This document shows positions 1-9,124 of a stretch of DNA of 64,000 bases, piece by piece. The position numbers and the translations under genes were made by a program. The DNA is from Streptomyces albipurpureus (GTDB lineage Bacteria > Actinomycetota > Actinomycetes > Streptomycetales > Streptomycetaceae). The first letter of the stretch is position 1; each line of letters opens with the position of its first letter. The notes under the pieces are model-generated. The model was given only the letters and a program-made list of their open reading frames with translations, ran no database searches and was not told where the DNA came from. The stretch covers positions 124,001 to 188,000 of the forward strand of contig NZ_JAMQAW010000003.1 of the NCBI RefSeq assembly GCF_023701525.1, in the 5' to 3' direction.

Positions 1-3000
1 CCGGCCCCTGGACGGGGTCGAGCGCGAAGCCGAGGAGCGGGTGGACCGTGCCTCGGGCGACCGGGCCGCAGGGGCCGGAGGCGGCGAGCGGGAGGTGCGA
101 CAGCGGGGCGCGCAGCCGGTGTCGTGGCTGCGGTTCATCAGTGTCGACGTGTCCCAGCTGCGGGCCGAGCAACTGGACCCGGCGGCGCTGGTGGACCGGA
201 TCGTCGCCGGCGTGGTGCGTACGCTGCGCGGCGATCCGGCGGACGCCGCGGGGCGCGTGCGGCAGCAGCTGGTACGGCTGGCGCCGGAGCTGCACACCGC
301 CGTACTGGACCGGCTGCGGCAGCGGCTGCCGTCGCCCGAGTACCTCCGGGTCGAGCGGCTGGTGGCCGCGGCGGAGACGCCCGCGGGCGCGCCGGTCGGC
401 ACCACCGCCGTACCGGAACCCGTGGTGGAGCCGGCCGAGCGGCGGCAGACCGAACGGCGCGACCGGGCCGAGCGTGAGGCGGGCGACGCGCGGGGCCGCG
501 CGGACCGGGAACGCGACGGCGGCGAGGAGCAGCGGCAGGGCGCGCAGGGCCGGGACCGGGAGCGGACCGACGAGGACGCGGCGGACAGCGACCAGCGGGA
601 CCAGCAGGACGCCGAGCGCGAGAAGGGCGCGGCGCTCGACCTCCAGCGCCGCAGGGACTCCGCCGAGGAGGACGAGCAGAGGCGCGAGGACGAGGAGCAC
701 CGCGGGGCCGCCGAGAAGGGGCAGACGGCGGAGACGGAAGGCGGGGAGCAGCCCGCTGCCGAGGACCGGCCCGCTCAGGTGGAGGCACCGGCGAGTGGTG
801 GGGCCGAGCCGTCGGCGGTGGCCGCCCCCGGGGCCGGAGCGAGCGGGGCCGGGCCGGAGCCGATCGGTCTGGCGCCGGTCGTCGGGGCCCAGGTCGGGAC
901 GGCCGCCCCCGTCGGCAGCGCGGGCGCGGACCCGGTGCGCGAGGACCGCGCGGAGGCGGTCGCGAACGACCCGCAGGGCCCGTTGGCCGGGCACGGGCTG
1001 GCGAAGGAGCCGGGCAGGCAGGACGAGCCGCCGGAGCAGGAGAAGCCCCTCGACACCGAGGCCGGTACGGAGTCCGAGGTACCGGCGCCGGATGCGGCCG
1101 CCGAGCCCGAACCGCCGCAGCGGGCCGCCGAGGGGGCCGGTGCGGACAAGCCGACGCTGGACCCGGTGCCCAAGACCGATCCGGACCTGTCCGCGGTGCC
1201 GACCGCGGACGAGGAACTGAAGGCCGCCCAGGGGGCCACGCCGCCGAAGCCGCGGGCGCTGCCGAGCATGCCCGCACCGCCGCCGGTCGAGGCCGAGCCG
1301 CAGGATCCCGACCGCGCCGAGAAGGCCGAACAGGCCGCCGAGCCGGAGCTGGAGCGCGCCGACACGCAGACCCCGCAGGACAGGGCGGTCGAGGCCGAGG
1401 GCGAACAGATCGCGTCCGATACGCCGACGACAGCGCCTGTGGTCGACGCCACCGTGGCCGATGCCGCTCCCGTCGGGTCGGCCGGAGCGGCATCGGCCAC
1501 CACGGCGGACCCGGCTCCATCGGCGTCGGCCCTCTCGACCGCTCCGGCCGGACCCGCGGCCGAGGGGAACCCGGCCGGCGCGGTGACCGGACCCGACACG
1601 ATCGGCCGGGAGGCGGACAGCGCCGACCTGGCCCCTGCTGGCACATCGGCCGAGGCGAGCGGCCCGGTGGAACCACGGCCGACCGAACCGATGCCGGGCG
1701 ATCCCCAACTCGCGGACGCGGCAGCCGCACCCGGCGGCGGCCCGGCGGCGGCGCAGTCGGCGGCGCCGAGGAATCCGGGACCCGAGGGTGCCGCTCCCGG
1801 CGCCGGTCCCGAGGGCTCGCTGGAGACCGGCGGCGGCGGATGCGCCGGAGCGCCGACGGCCACGACGGAGTCCGACGCCCAGGGTGGTGACGGCGGAGGC
1901 GGTTGCGGAGGCGGAGGCGCCGCACCGGCCCCGGCGGAGAAGAAGGCGGAAGCACGGCCGCCGGACGTCTCCGGCCAGGAACCGGCGACCGCGCTCACGA
2001 CGATCTCGTCCCAGCCACCGGCCTGGATGCCGCAGGCACTCGGCGGCGTCGACCAGGCCGTGGGCACCACCGTCGGCAAGGAGCACCAGGACCTCCAGGG
2101 TGCTCCGCCGACCCTCGAACGCCCGAGCGGCGCCCCTCGGACACAGGCCGGTGCCCCGCGGACCGGTGCGCCCGTGTCCACCGCGGTCGAGCCGATGACG
2201 GAGGTGACCCCGCAGACGCTGGCCGAGCAGCGCAAGGCCAACCCGCCACCGACCGCGAGCACTCCGAACCCCGCGACCCGGGTCAGGGACCCGCTCGTCG
2301 CGGGGGGCACCGAGGAGAAGGCGAGCGACACGGAGATCCAGCAACTGCAGGGCGCGGTCAACGGTGTACCCACCAGCGACGACCGGCTGTACACGACCGT
2401 CGGCGCCGCGCCCAAGGTCGAGCTCGCGGGCGAGACCGACCCGGCGCTCGCCGACGAGCAGCACCGGCAGACCGAGGACCGCATCCACGGGACGCACGCG
2501 CTCGGCCGACAGGACGCGGCGGTCGGGCTCGGCGAGGACCAGGTCTATCCGAACGTGCCCGCTGAGACGGTCACCGCCTCGGTGCCCGGCCGCACGCCCG
2601 TCGGCGGCGCGTCCGCCGCGGCAGGCGGTCCGGGGCCCGGCGGGATGGATCCGGAAACGGTGTCGGCGGTCGCCGTACAGGAACGCGGCCCGCAGATCCG
2701 GACAGGATTCGCCGACGGCCAGGGCAGGATGGGCCAGGCCCGGCAGCACAAGCAGACCCGGTCCGACCAGGAGAAGGCGGACAACCGGGCCCAGGTCCAG
2801 CAGGCGATCGCGGAGAACGGCGACCAGCAGACCGCCGTACGCCAGGAAGCCCGCGAGGACGCCGCCGGAAAGCGCGGCGAGTGGCGTGACGAGCAGAACA
2901 GGGCGGTCGAGGACAACACCAGGACCGCCACCGATGCGCACGCGAAGGCCCGCGAGGACACCAGCGCGAAGAAGGCCGACGCCGACGCCGACATCGAGAA

Positions 3001-5782
3001 GCGCAAGAACGAGGACAACGACCGGATCGAAGGGGAGCGCAAGGCCGCCGAGGAGAAGGCCCGCAAGGAGCGCCAGGCCAAGAAGGAGGAGTCCTCCGGC
3101 TGGTGGGGCTGGGTCAAGTCCAAGGTCAAGGCCGCGTTCGACGCGCTCGTCTCGGCGATCAAGGGCCTGTTCGACCTGGCCGTCAAGGCGATCAACACGA
3201 TCAAGGAAGGCTTCAAGAAGGCGGTCAACGGCCTGATCGACCTGGCCGCGCGGGCGATCACCGGCTTCATCAAGCATCTCGCCAACGCCCTGCTGGCCGT
3301 GGTGAGTGTGATCGGCACGGTCTTCCCCGGCATCGCGGAGAAGATGCGCAAGGCGATCGTCTCCATGCGTGACGCGGCGGTCGCCAAGGTGCAGCAGCTC
3401 GCCGACCGGCTGAAGAAGGCGGTCAACGCACTTATCGACGCGCTGGCCGGCGCTCTGGTCGCGGTCCTGCGGGTGTACGAGAAGCTGCTGCTCGCGGCGG
3501 TCGAGGTGGTCCGCGGTGTGGTGACGGCGGCGATCGCGTTCGTCGAGTCCGCGATCAAGCTCCTGGGCGAGCTCGCGGCACTGGTCAAGGACATCGCGCC
3601 GGACCCGATCGGCTGGATCCGCAAGTTCGGCAGCGCGGCCAAGGAAGGCGTCCGCAACTTTCTCTGGGGCGCGATCAAGACCGGGGTCAAGGAGTGGTTC
3701 AACGCCAAGGTCGAGTCCGTGGTCGGCGTCGGCAAGCTGCTGTGGAACGTGTTGGTGAAGGGCTGTATGTCGGTCGCGCAGATCGGCCGGATGGCGTGGC
3801 AGGCGATCGTGAAGTCGCTGCCCGCGATGATCATCTCGATCGTCATCGAGAAGCTCATCGGCCTCATCGTCCCGGCTGTCGGGGGCATCATCGCCATCGC
3901 GCAGGGCGTGATGGCGGCCTATCAGAGCGTCAGCAGGATCATCGCCGCGTTCAGCGCGTTCCTGACCTTCCTCAAAGCGGTGAAGACGGGTGGCGTCTCG
4001 GCCGCCTGCCTGTTCGCGAAGGCGGTCGCGGCCGGTGCGGTGGCGCTGTTGGAGTTCATCGCCAACTTCCTGATGGCACGCATCGCGGGCGCGCTGAAGG
4101 GCGTCGGTACGAAGCTCAAGGGCATCGCCGAGAAGATCATGAAGGGCCTCGGCCGAGGCGCCCGCGGGGTCAAGAAGGCCGCCGGCCGGGCCGTCAACGC
4201 CGCCCGCCAGCAGCTGCGACGCGGGGTCACGGCCGTCAGGCGCGGTGCCGTCGCCACCGCCGGCGCGGTCAAACGCGGCGTCACCGCGGGCGCGCGGGCG
4301 GTCCGTTCGGGCGCGCGCCGGGCGGGCGCCGCCGCCAGGAGCGGTCTGCGCGGGGCGGCCGACGGGGTGCGGCGCGCGGCCGGGGCGGTCGGCCGGGTGG
4401 TCGCGCCCGCGCTGAAGACGGTCAACCGGACGATCAAGCGGCTGGGCGGCAGGCTCGCGAACAGCAGACTCGGCCGCGCGCTGAAGGCGAGCGCGGGCAA
4501 GCTGAAGAACCTGGTGGCCAAGGGCAGGCAGAAGTTCAGGGACTGGCGCAAGCGGGACCGCCGGAACAGGAAGAGCAAACCCCAGGAGTCCAAGGACGCC
4601 AGACTGGCGCGGATCGTCGCGCGGATCCGCCCGAGGGTGAAGCGACTGCTCGATCGAGGCATCGGCCGGAAGATCATGAGCGGGGTTCTACTCGGGCTGC
4701 GAGCGTGGTACCGGCTCTCAGGGCTGGTTGCGTCCTCAGGCCGTGCCTTCGATGTCAAGGCATGGCTCAACCCGGTGACCGCGGTGATCGCGGGTATCGA
4801 GTTCGAGCCGAAGGCACTGGTCAGCCACTTGCACCGGGTCGCCAGAGCGATCATCGAGGTCGGCCGCCGCTCGGGATCGCCGCACGTGGAACGGACCAAG
4901 TCGCACAGCAAGACCAAGCGGCGCCTGACCCTGGATGAGCAGGGCAAAGTAGCGATCGAGAAGCAGCGCGAGCTCATCGAGGTGCGGCCGGGCGCTCGCG
5001 GACATGATGTGCAGGCTGTGATCGACCGCGATCCCAAGGCGAATCCTGCCACGCAGAGCATCATTCGCTATCTGGACGAAGGCCATGACTACAGCCACGA
5101 CGTGAAGCGGAAGCAGGGCGGGCGGTGGATGACCGTATCGGAGAAGCGGATTCAGGTCGGTGCGGATCCGCAGAATCAACTGGTTCTGATGAAGGATCCG
5201 AAGTCCGGCAGGCTGCGTGCGCTGAGCTACTCGGAGCTCTCGGACAAGATCGCCGGAACCGACCCGCGTGAGCAGCGGCGAATCGCGATGGGCGCATTGA
5301 CCAGACTGGGAGGCAGGACACCTGCCGGGCCCTCGGCCGGATTCTCCGACGCGTTGTCCACCTGGATCGTGCACGCCGAAGGCCGCAGGAACCCGGCGGC
5401 GTTGGCCACATCCGCCCTCGCGCTGGACACCGTGGCCAGCGCTCCCCAACACAAGGGCATGCCCGATCTCGAACGCGTGGTCCGTGACCTTCCCATGGCA
5501 CCGCAGGGTGCCCAGCAAAACGCCCGCAACCTCGACAAGGCACTCGCCGACCCCGGAAAGAGCCTGGACGACGCGCCCAAGGGGGCCCGTGAGCTCGCGC
5601 AGGCCGAGATCAATGTCGTCAAGCTCTGGGTCGAGACGCTCAACATCCTTACTGACGACGACACATCAGCGAAAGACGTCCAGAAACGTCTTGAGAAGGC
5701 TGTCGAGGAACGTTTGTTTGATATCTACGCTCTGGCTCCGGCCGAGAGAAGCTCCGTTCGAAGGGAAATGGGCTCGCGATGA
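1..5782 (+). CDS. Giant multidomain CIS-associated protein, candidate polymorphic toxin/effector (5' end outside window)
   Basis: The reading frame is open to the left edge, so the N-terminus is missing; the first start codon in the window is GTG at 41, and the residue numbers here count from it. Residues about 40-130 are helical. Residues 130-900 are a Pro/Glu/Ala-rich linker with two Cys/Gly-rich patches near 600-640. Residues 900-1015 are a highly charged coiled coil, followed by a Trp-rich SGWWGWVKSK motif (about 1020). Next come long amphipathic and hydrophobic helices to about 1400, an Arg/Lys/Ala-rich histone-like basic stretch (1380-1530), and a C-terminal domain (about 1615-1913) that I do not recognise. 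The DNA of that last part looks less G/C-biased at third positions. The gene overlaps the next one by ATGA and opens the baseplate operon. Large eCIS-linked proteins often carry a DUF4157 protease-like N-terminus, which cannot be checked here. The effector role is inference from position and architecture; a structural role remains possible. Confidence 0.75.
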   Translation, partial: RPLDGVEREAEERVDRASGDRAAGAGGGEREVRQRGAQPVSWLRFISVDVSQLRAEQLDPAALVDRIVAGVVRTLRGDPADAAGRVRQQLVRLAPELHTAVLDRLRQRLPSPEYLRVERLVAAAETPAGAPVGTTAVPEPVVEPAERRQTERRDRAEREAGDARGRADRERDGGEEQRQGAQGRDRERTDEDAADSDQRDQQDAEREKGAALDLQRRRDSAEEDEQRREDEEHRGAAEKGQTAETEGGEQPAAEDRPAQVEAPASGGAEPSAVAAPGAGASGAGPEPIGLAPVVGAQVGTAAPVGSAGADPVREDRAEAVANDPQGPLAGHGLAKEPGRQDEPPEQEKPLDTEAGTESEVPAPDAAAEPEPPQRAAEGAGADKPTLDPVPKTDPDLSAVPTADEELKAAQGATPPKPRALPSMPAPPPVEAEPQDPDRAEKAEQAAEPELERADTQTPQDRAVEAEGEQIASDTPTTAPVVDATVADAAPVGSAGAASATTADPAPSASALSTAPAGPAAEGNPAGAVTGPDTIGREADSADLAPAGTSAEASGPVEPRPTEPMPGDPQLADAAAAPGGGPAAAQSAAPRNPGPEGAAPGAGPEGSLETGGGGCAGAPTATTESDAQGGDGGGGCGGGGAAPAPAEKKAEARPPDVSGQEPATALTTISSQPPAWMPQALGGVDQAVGTTVGKEHQDLQGAPPTLERPSGAPRTQAGAPRTGAPVSTAVEPMTEVTPQTLAEQRKANPPPTASTPNPATRVRDPLVAGGTEEKASDTEIQQLQGAVNGVPTSDDRLYTTVGAAPKVELAGETDPALADEQHRQTEDRIHGTHALGRQDAAVGLGEDQVYPNVPAETVTASVPGRTPVGGASAAAGGPGPGGMDPETVSAVAVQERGPQIRTGFADGQGRMGQARQHKQTRSDQEKADNRAQVQQAIAENGDQQTAVRQEAREDAAGKRGEWRDEQNRAVEDNTRTATDAHAKAREDTSAKKADADADIEKRKNEDNDRIEGERKAAEEKARKERQAKKEESSGWWGWVKSKVKAAFDALVSAIKGLFDLAVKAINTIKEGFKKAVNGLIDLAARAITGFIKHLANALLAVVSVIGTVFPGIAEKMRKAIVSMRDAAVAKVQQLADRLKKAVNALIDALAGALVAVLRVYEKLLLAAVEVVRGVVTAAIAFVESAIKLLGELAALVKDIAPDPIGWIRKFGSAAKEGVRNFLWGAIKTGVKEWFNAKVESVVGVGKLLWNVLVKGCMSVAQIGRMAWQAIVKSLPAMIISIVIEKLIGLIVPAVGGIIAIAQGVMAAYQSVSRIIAAFSAFLTFLKAVKTGGVSAACLFAKAVAAGAVALLEFIANFLMARIAGALKGVGTKLKGIAEKIMKGLGRGARGVKKAAGRAVNAARQQLRRGVTAVRRGAVATAGAVKRGVTAGARAVRSGARRAGAAARSGLRGAADGVRRAAGAVGRVVAPALKTVNRTIKRLGGRLANSRLGRALKASAGKLKNLVAKGRQKFRDWRKRDRRNRKSKPQESKDARLARIVARIRPRVKRLLDRGIGRKIMSGVLLGLRAWYRLSGLVASSGRAFDVKAWLNPVTAVIAGIEFEPKALVSHLHRVARAIIEVGRRSGSPHVERTKSHSKTKRRLTLDEQGKVAIEKQRELIEVRPGARGHDVQAVIDRDPKANPATQSIIRYLDEGHDYSHDVKRKQGGRWMTVSEKRIQVGADPQNQLVLMKDPKSGRLRALSYSELSDKIAGTDPREQRRIAMGALTRLGGRTPAGPSAGFSDALSTWIVHAEGRRNPAALATSALALDTVASAPQHKGMPDLERVVRDLPMAPQGAQQNARNLDKALADPGKSLDDAPKGARELAQAEINVVKLWVETLNILTDDDTSAKDVQKRLEKAVEERLFDIYALAPAERSSVRREMGSR

Positions 5783-6378
5783 CAGTCTTTGGTCCGAGAG
5801 CCACGCCACGGTATGTGCTCCACGGGCATGACGGGGAGACCGTTGCCGGACGGTTCGCCGCCGAGCGCGACTGGGATCTGATCGCTCGTGACGTCGCGGA
5901 TCCCGATCGGGGAATGGAGCTCGAGGTGGTCTGGGCGACGGATGATCCGGTGACCTTCCAGTTCCGGGAGGACCACATCCTGAACGAGGGATACGTCTAC
6001 CTCGCAGGCAGGGACAGGGCTGGGGTCGAGCGCCATGAGTCGGATCTGACCGGATCCCTCGACCTCTGGTCGAGGGACGAGTTGCTGCGCGAGGCGGCCC
6101 GGCACGACGAGGGTCCCGCGCGCGGGCGCGCGATCCTGCGTGCCGGTCTGGGCGCTCCGATGGAATTCGACCGCGAGTTCTACGACCTGATCACTGGGGC
6201 GATGCGGTCCGGCGATCCGGCGATGCGCGCGATCGGTGTTCGTGCCTGCGCGTACTCCCCCGTGGCGGAGTACCGGCCGGCGCTGGAGGGACTCGCCCGG
6301 AGCGACGCCGGGCAGGAGATCAGGGATCTCGCCCAGGCGACGCTGCGGGCATTCGACGAGTTCGAGGTCGGCTCATGA
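5779..6378 (+). CDS. HEAT-like small protein, candidate immunity partner of the giant protein
   Basis: This 199-aa soluble protein starts at an ATG that overlaps the stop codon of the giant gene (ATGA), so the two are probably translationally coupled. No signal peptide or membrane segment is visible. The N-terminal half (1-95) looks like a small beta-rich domain. The C-terminal half (about 100-195) is helical with a HEAT/Armadillo-like cadence around RSGDPAMRAIGVRACAYSP and RDLAQATLRAFDEFE. It also overlaps the next gene by 4 bases. Immediate 3' placement after a long protein with a variable C-terminus is the classic position of an immunity gene, and HEAT-like folds are known among immunity proteins. 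It could instead be a loading chaperone for the giant protein. I recognise no specific family. Confidence 0.7.
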   Translation: MTVFGPRATPRYVLHGHDGETVAGRFAAERDWDLIARDVADPDRGMELEVVWATDDPVTFQFREDHILNEGYVYLAGRDRAGVERHESDLTGSLDLWSRDELLREAARHDEGPARGRAILRAGLGAPMEFDREFYDLITGAMRSGDPAMRAIGVRACAYSPVAEYRPALEGLARSDAGQEIRDLAQATLRAFDEFEVGS

Positions 6379-7016
6379 CCCGGTACGCGGACCTCCCCAA
6401 GCCGGTGCAGTCCGGCATCGTGATCGTGGACCCCGAGCGGGGCACACCGCAGCGGGTGATCGTGCTGCAGTTCAACCCGGACTCGCTGGAGCGCAGCATC
6501 GCGCCGCAGGCGGGCGGCGGGGAACAGCAGGGCGACCGGACCGAGGCGCTGCGGCTGAAGGGCCCGGCGGTCGAGTCGTGGAAGTTCACCGCCGAGCTGG
6601 ACGCCACCGACCAGCCGGCCGTGCCGTCCCCGCTCGGCATCCACCCGCAACTCGCGGCGCTGGAGATGCTGCTCCAGCCGCCGACCGCGCAGGTGCGCGC
6701 GAACAGCCGGCTGGCCGGCCGGGGCATGCTCGAGATCACGCCCGTCGAGCAGCCGCTGACGCTGTTCGTGTGGGGTCCGCGGCGCGTCGTACCGGTCCGG
6801 CTGACCGAGCTGTCGGTCGTCGAGGAGGCGTTCGACCAGCAACTGCAGCCCATCCGGGCCACGCTCGGGGTCGGGTTGCGGCTGCTGACGGTCAGCGACC
6901 TGCCCGCCGGGCACCGCGGCGCGGAGCTGTATCTCGCGCACCTCGCACAGAAGGAACGCCTGGCCGGGCAGCTCGCCGCGGGCCGACTCGCACAGCTCGG
7001 ACTGACCGGTATCTGA
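6375..7016 (+). CDS. CIS tube/tail-adaptor protein (Afp7 N-terminal-like)
   Basis: A 213-aa protein matching the contractile injection system tube-protein domain found at the N-terminus of Afp7-type adaptors. The typical opening (IVIVDPERG... VIVLQFNPDSLERS) and a later segment around WKFTAELDATDQPA and ALEMLLQPP are visible. The C-terminal 40 residues are a charged helix. In Afp/PVC systems the homologue sits between tube and hub and is fused to LysM; here the LysM-like part is the separate downstream gene. The start overlaps the stop of the preceding gene (ATGA), so it is part of the same operon. It acts as a structural component at the base of the inner tube. Confidence 0.85.
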   Translation: MTRYADLPKPVQSGIVIVDPERGTPQRVIVLQFNPDSLERSIAPQAGGGEQQGDRTEALRLKGPAVESWKFTAELDATDQPAVPSPLGIHPQLAALEMLLQPPTAQVRANSRLAGRGMLEITPVEQPLTLFVWGPRRVVPVRLTELSVVEEAFDQQLQPIRATLGVGLRLLTVSDLPAGHRGAELYLAHLAQKERLAGQLAAGRLAQLGLTGI

Positions 7017-7057
7017 CCGGTCGGCGTCCGAGCGCCATCCGACGAGGGGGAGAACAC

Positions 7058-7390
7058 ATGGCAGGGCTGCTCGACGGCATCCCGGCGCCGGATCCGTATC
7101 CGCGGACCAGCAGGTACCACGGCATCGGGCAGGAGGTGCACACGACGGCGGACGGGCAGGAGGTCCCGTACACACCGCGGCGGATCCTGCCGCCGCCGGA
7201 GCGGCTGGCGCAGATCGACGAACACGTGGCGGCCGAGGGGGACCGCGCCGACAACCTGGCGAACCGGTACCTGGGCGACGCCGAGCAGTGGTGGCGGATC
7301 GCGGACGCGAACCCCGTCATGGACCCGGCCGACCTGACCCGGACCCCGGGCCGGGTGCTGCGGATCACGCTGCCGGACCAGACCGGCTGA
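7058..7390 (+). CDS. LysM-like baseplate protein (tail protein X type)
   Basis: This 110-aa protein starts at ATG 7058, preceded by a purine-rich GAGGGGGAGAA site. The central part (NRYLGDAEQWWRIADAN, about residues 67-83) has the look of the short LysM/tail protein X domain of CIS and phage baseplates, where it helps join hub and tube. The N-terminus is Pro/Tyr-rich with no signal peptide. It follows the tube-adaptor gene by 41 bases. Together the two equal one Afp7-like protein that other eCIS clusters encode as a single chain. Confidence 0.75.
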   Translation: MAGLLDGIPAPDPYPRTSRYHGIGQEVHTTADGQEVPYTPRRILPPPERLAQIDEHVAAEGDRADNLANRYLGDAEQWWRIADANPVMDPADLTRTPGRVLRITLPDQTG

Positions 7391-7472
7391 CGGGAAAGCG
7401 GTCGGTAGGAACCCGACGCGTGGCGGCACGCCGGGTCGCAGGGCCCGGTGAACGGAGAGGGAGGAGGGACCG

Positions 7473-8600
7473 ATGGCTGAGGCGCCCGTTCGGTTGTTGC
7501 TGATGTTGGGGCGGCAGATCGCGGTGCCCGCCCCGGAGGCGGTGACCGAGGCGTTGCTGTCGGCGCAGATCACGGTCAGCGCGGGGCAGCGCAGCGGGTT
7601 CCAGCTGGCGTTCGACCTGTCGAAGAGCGGGGTGATCGGGCGGACACTGCTGCCGTCCGGGTTCTTCGACCCGCCGACCCGGGTGGTGCTGACGGCGATT
7701 GTGCGGGGGACGCCGACGGTGCTGATGGACGGGGTCATCCTGCGGCACGAGGTCGGTGTGAGCGGGGTACCGGGACAGTCGACACTCACGCTGACCGGCG
7801 AGGACCTGACAGCGCTGATGGACCTTGAGGAGCGCGAGGGTGTGCCCTACCCGGCGATGGGCCCGGCGGTCCGGGTCGCGATGGTCATCGCGCAGTACGC
7901 GCAGTACGGGATCGTGCCGCTGGTCGTCCCCGAGCTGGTGCCGCAGACACCGCTGCCGACGCAGCGGGTGGACTTCCAGAAGGGCACCGACCTCGGATAC
8001 CTCAACGAGCTGGCCAAGGCGAACGGATACGTCTTCTACCTCGACCCCGGTCCGGTGCCGGGGATCAGCAAGGGCTACTGGGGACCGGAGGTGCGGCTCG
8101 GCGTTCCGCAGCACGCGCTGACCGTGAACTCCGACCACCTGTCGAACGTGGACCAGATGACGTTCGGGTTCGACGGCTCGGCCCGGGAGCAACCGGTCGC
8201 ACGGATCCAGATCCCCGCCACCAAGGTCGCGCTGCTGCTGCCGGTGCCCGAGGTGAGTGTGCTGCGGCCCCCGCTCGCGGCCCGGCCCGCGCCGGCGCTG
8301 AAGAAGAAGGTGATCGCGGACACGGCGAAGAAGGACTCGGCGCAGGCGGTCGCCGAGGCGCTCGCCAGATCCGTCGAGTCGTCCGACGCGGTGAGCGGCT
8401 CCGGCCAGTTGGACGTCAGCCGGTACGGGCACGTGCTGCGGCCGCGCGAGCTGGTCGGCGTGCGCGGGGCGGGGCTGACGTACGACGGCCTCTACTACGT
8501 GAAGTCCGTGACGCACAACCTGCAGCGCGGCTCGTACACCCAGAACTTCACGCTGGCCCGCGAGGGCCTGGTGTCCCTGACCCCGGCCGTGCTCCCGTGA
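7473..8600 (+). CDS. Baseplate hub protein, gp27/gpD-like (VgrG N-terminal half)
   Basis: A 375-aa protein with a strong GGAGG site 8 bases before ATG 7473. It resembles the gp27/gpD hub: a beta-barrel start, a central segment with the helper motif around RVDFQKGTDLGYLNELAK and GYVFYLDPGPV, and a C-terminal barrel ending YYVKSVTHNLQRGSYTQNF. A Lys/Ala-rich linker (about 276-300) separates the last barrel. In VgrG and Afp8 this part is fused to the gp5-like spike; here the spike is the next gene, 9 bases downstream. As a trimer it should form the cup under the tube. Confidence 0.85.
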   Translation: MAEAPVRLLLMLGRQIAVPAPEAVTEALLSAQITVSAGQRSGFQLAFDLSKSGVIGRTLLPSGFFDPPTRVVLTAIVRGTPTVLMDGVILRHEVGVSGVPGQSTLTLTGEDLTALMDLEEREGVPYPAMGPAVRVAMVIAQYAQYGIVPLVVPELVPQTPLPTQRVDFQKGTDLGYLNELAKANGYVFYLDPGPVPGISKGYWGPEVRLGVPQHALTVNSDHLSNVDQMTFGFDGSAREQPVARIQIPATKVALLLPVPEVSVLRPPLAARPAPALKKKVIADTAKKDSAQAVAEALARSVESSDAVSGSGQLDVSRYGHVLRPRELVGVRGAGLTYDGLYYVKSVTHNLQRGSYTQNFTLAREGLVSLTPAVLP

Positions 8601-8609
8601 GGACGAAAG

Positions 8610-9122
8610 ATGCCAGAAGCAACGAAGTACCTCGGCAAGTACCGCGGCACCGTGGTGAACAACGTCGACCCGTTGCAGCAGGGTCGGATCCAGGCGACGG
8701 TGCCGGATGTGCTCGGCGACACCCCGTGCACGTTCGCGATGCCGTGCCTTCCGCTGGCGGGTCCGCAGACCGGGGTGTACGCCGTCCCGGTGGTCGGTGC
8801 CGGGGTGTGGATGGAGTTCGAGCAGGGCGACCCCAGCTACCCGATCTGGACGGGCTGTTGGTTCGGCTCGGTGGCCGAGGTGCCGCCGACCGCTCTGGCC
8901 GGACCGCCGGGGCAGCCGAACATCCTGCTGCAGACCCGCGGCCAGTACAGCATCCTCATGTCCGACCTGCCTGGCGGCCCGGGTATCACGCTGCGCTCAC
9001 CAGGCGGGGCGATCATCACGGTCAACGACACCGGCATCCTGATCAGCAACGGCAAGGGCGCGACGATCTCGCTGGTCGGCAATGTGGTGGACGTCAACAC
9101 CGGCGGGCTCACGGTGACTTGA
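8610..9122 (+). CDS. Baseplate spike protein, gp5/gpV-like (VgrG C-terminal half)
   Basis: This 170-aa protein begins with the typical OB-fold opening (YLGKYRGTVVNNVDPLQQGR) and continues with P-D-V-L-G and GAGVWMEFEQGDPSYPIW, the signature of phage baseplate assembly protein V/VgrG. Residues about 100-170 are short Gly/Thr/Asn-rich beta strands (GGAIITVNDTGILISNG) expected to form the triple-stranded beta-helix needle. It lies between the hub and PAAR-like genes and starts 10 bases after the hub stop, with an AGGA site. It is the central membrane-piercing spike without an obvious enzymatic domain. Confidence 0.88.
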   Translation: MPEATKYLGKYRGTVVNNVDPLQQGRIQATVPDVLGDTPCTFAMPCLPLAGPQTGVYAVPVVGAGVWMEFEQGDPSYPIWTGCWFGSVAEVPPTALAGPPGQPNILLQTRGQYSILMSDLPGGPGITLRSPGGAIITVNDTGILISNGKGATISLVGNVVDVNTGGLTVT

Positions 9123-9124
9123 CC

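Noticed and set aside
138..2484. Long minus-strand frames opposite the giant protein
   Set aside because: Low-complexity Pro/Arg/Ala or Ser/Gly sequence mirroring the linker of the sense gene.
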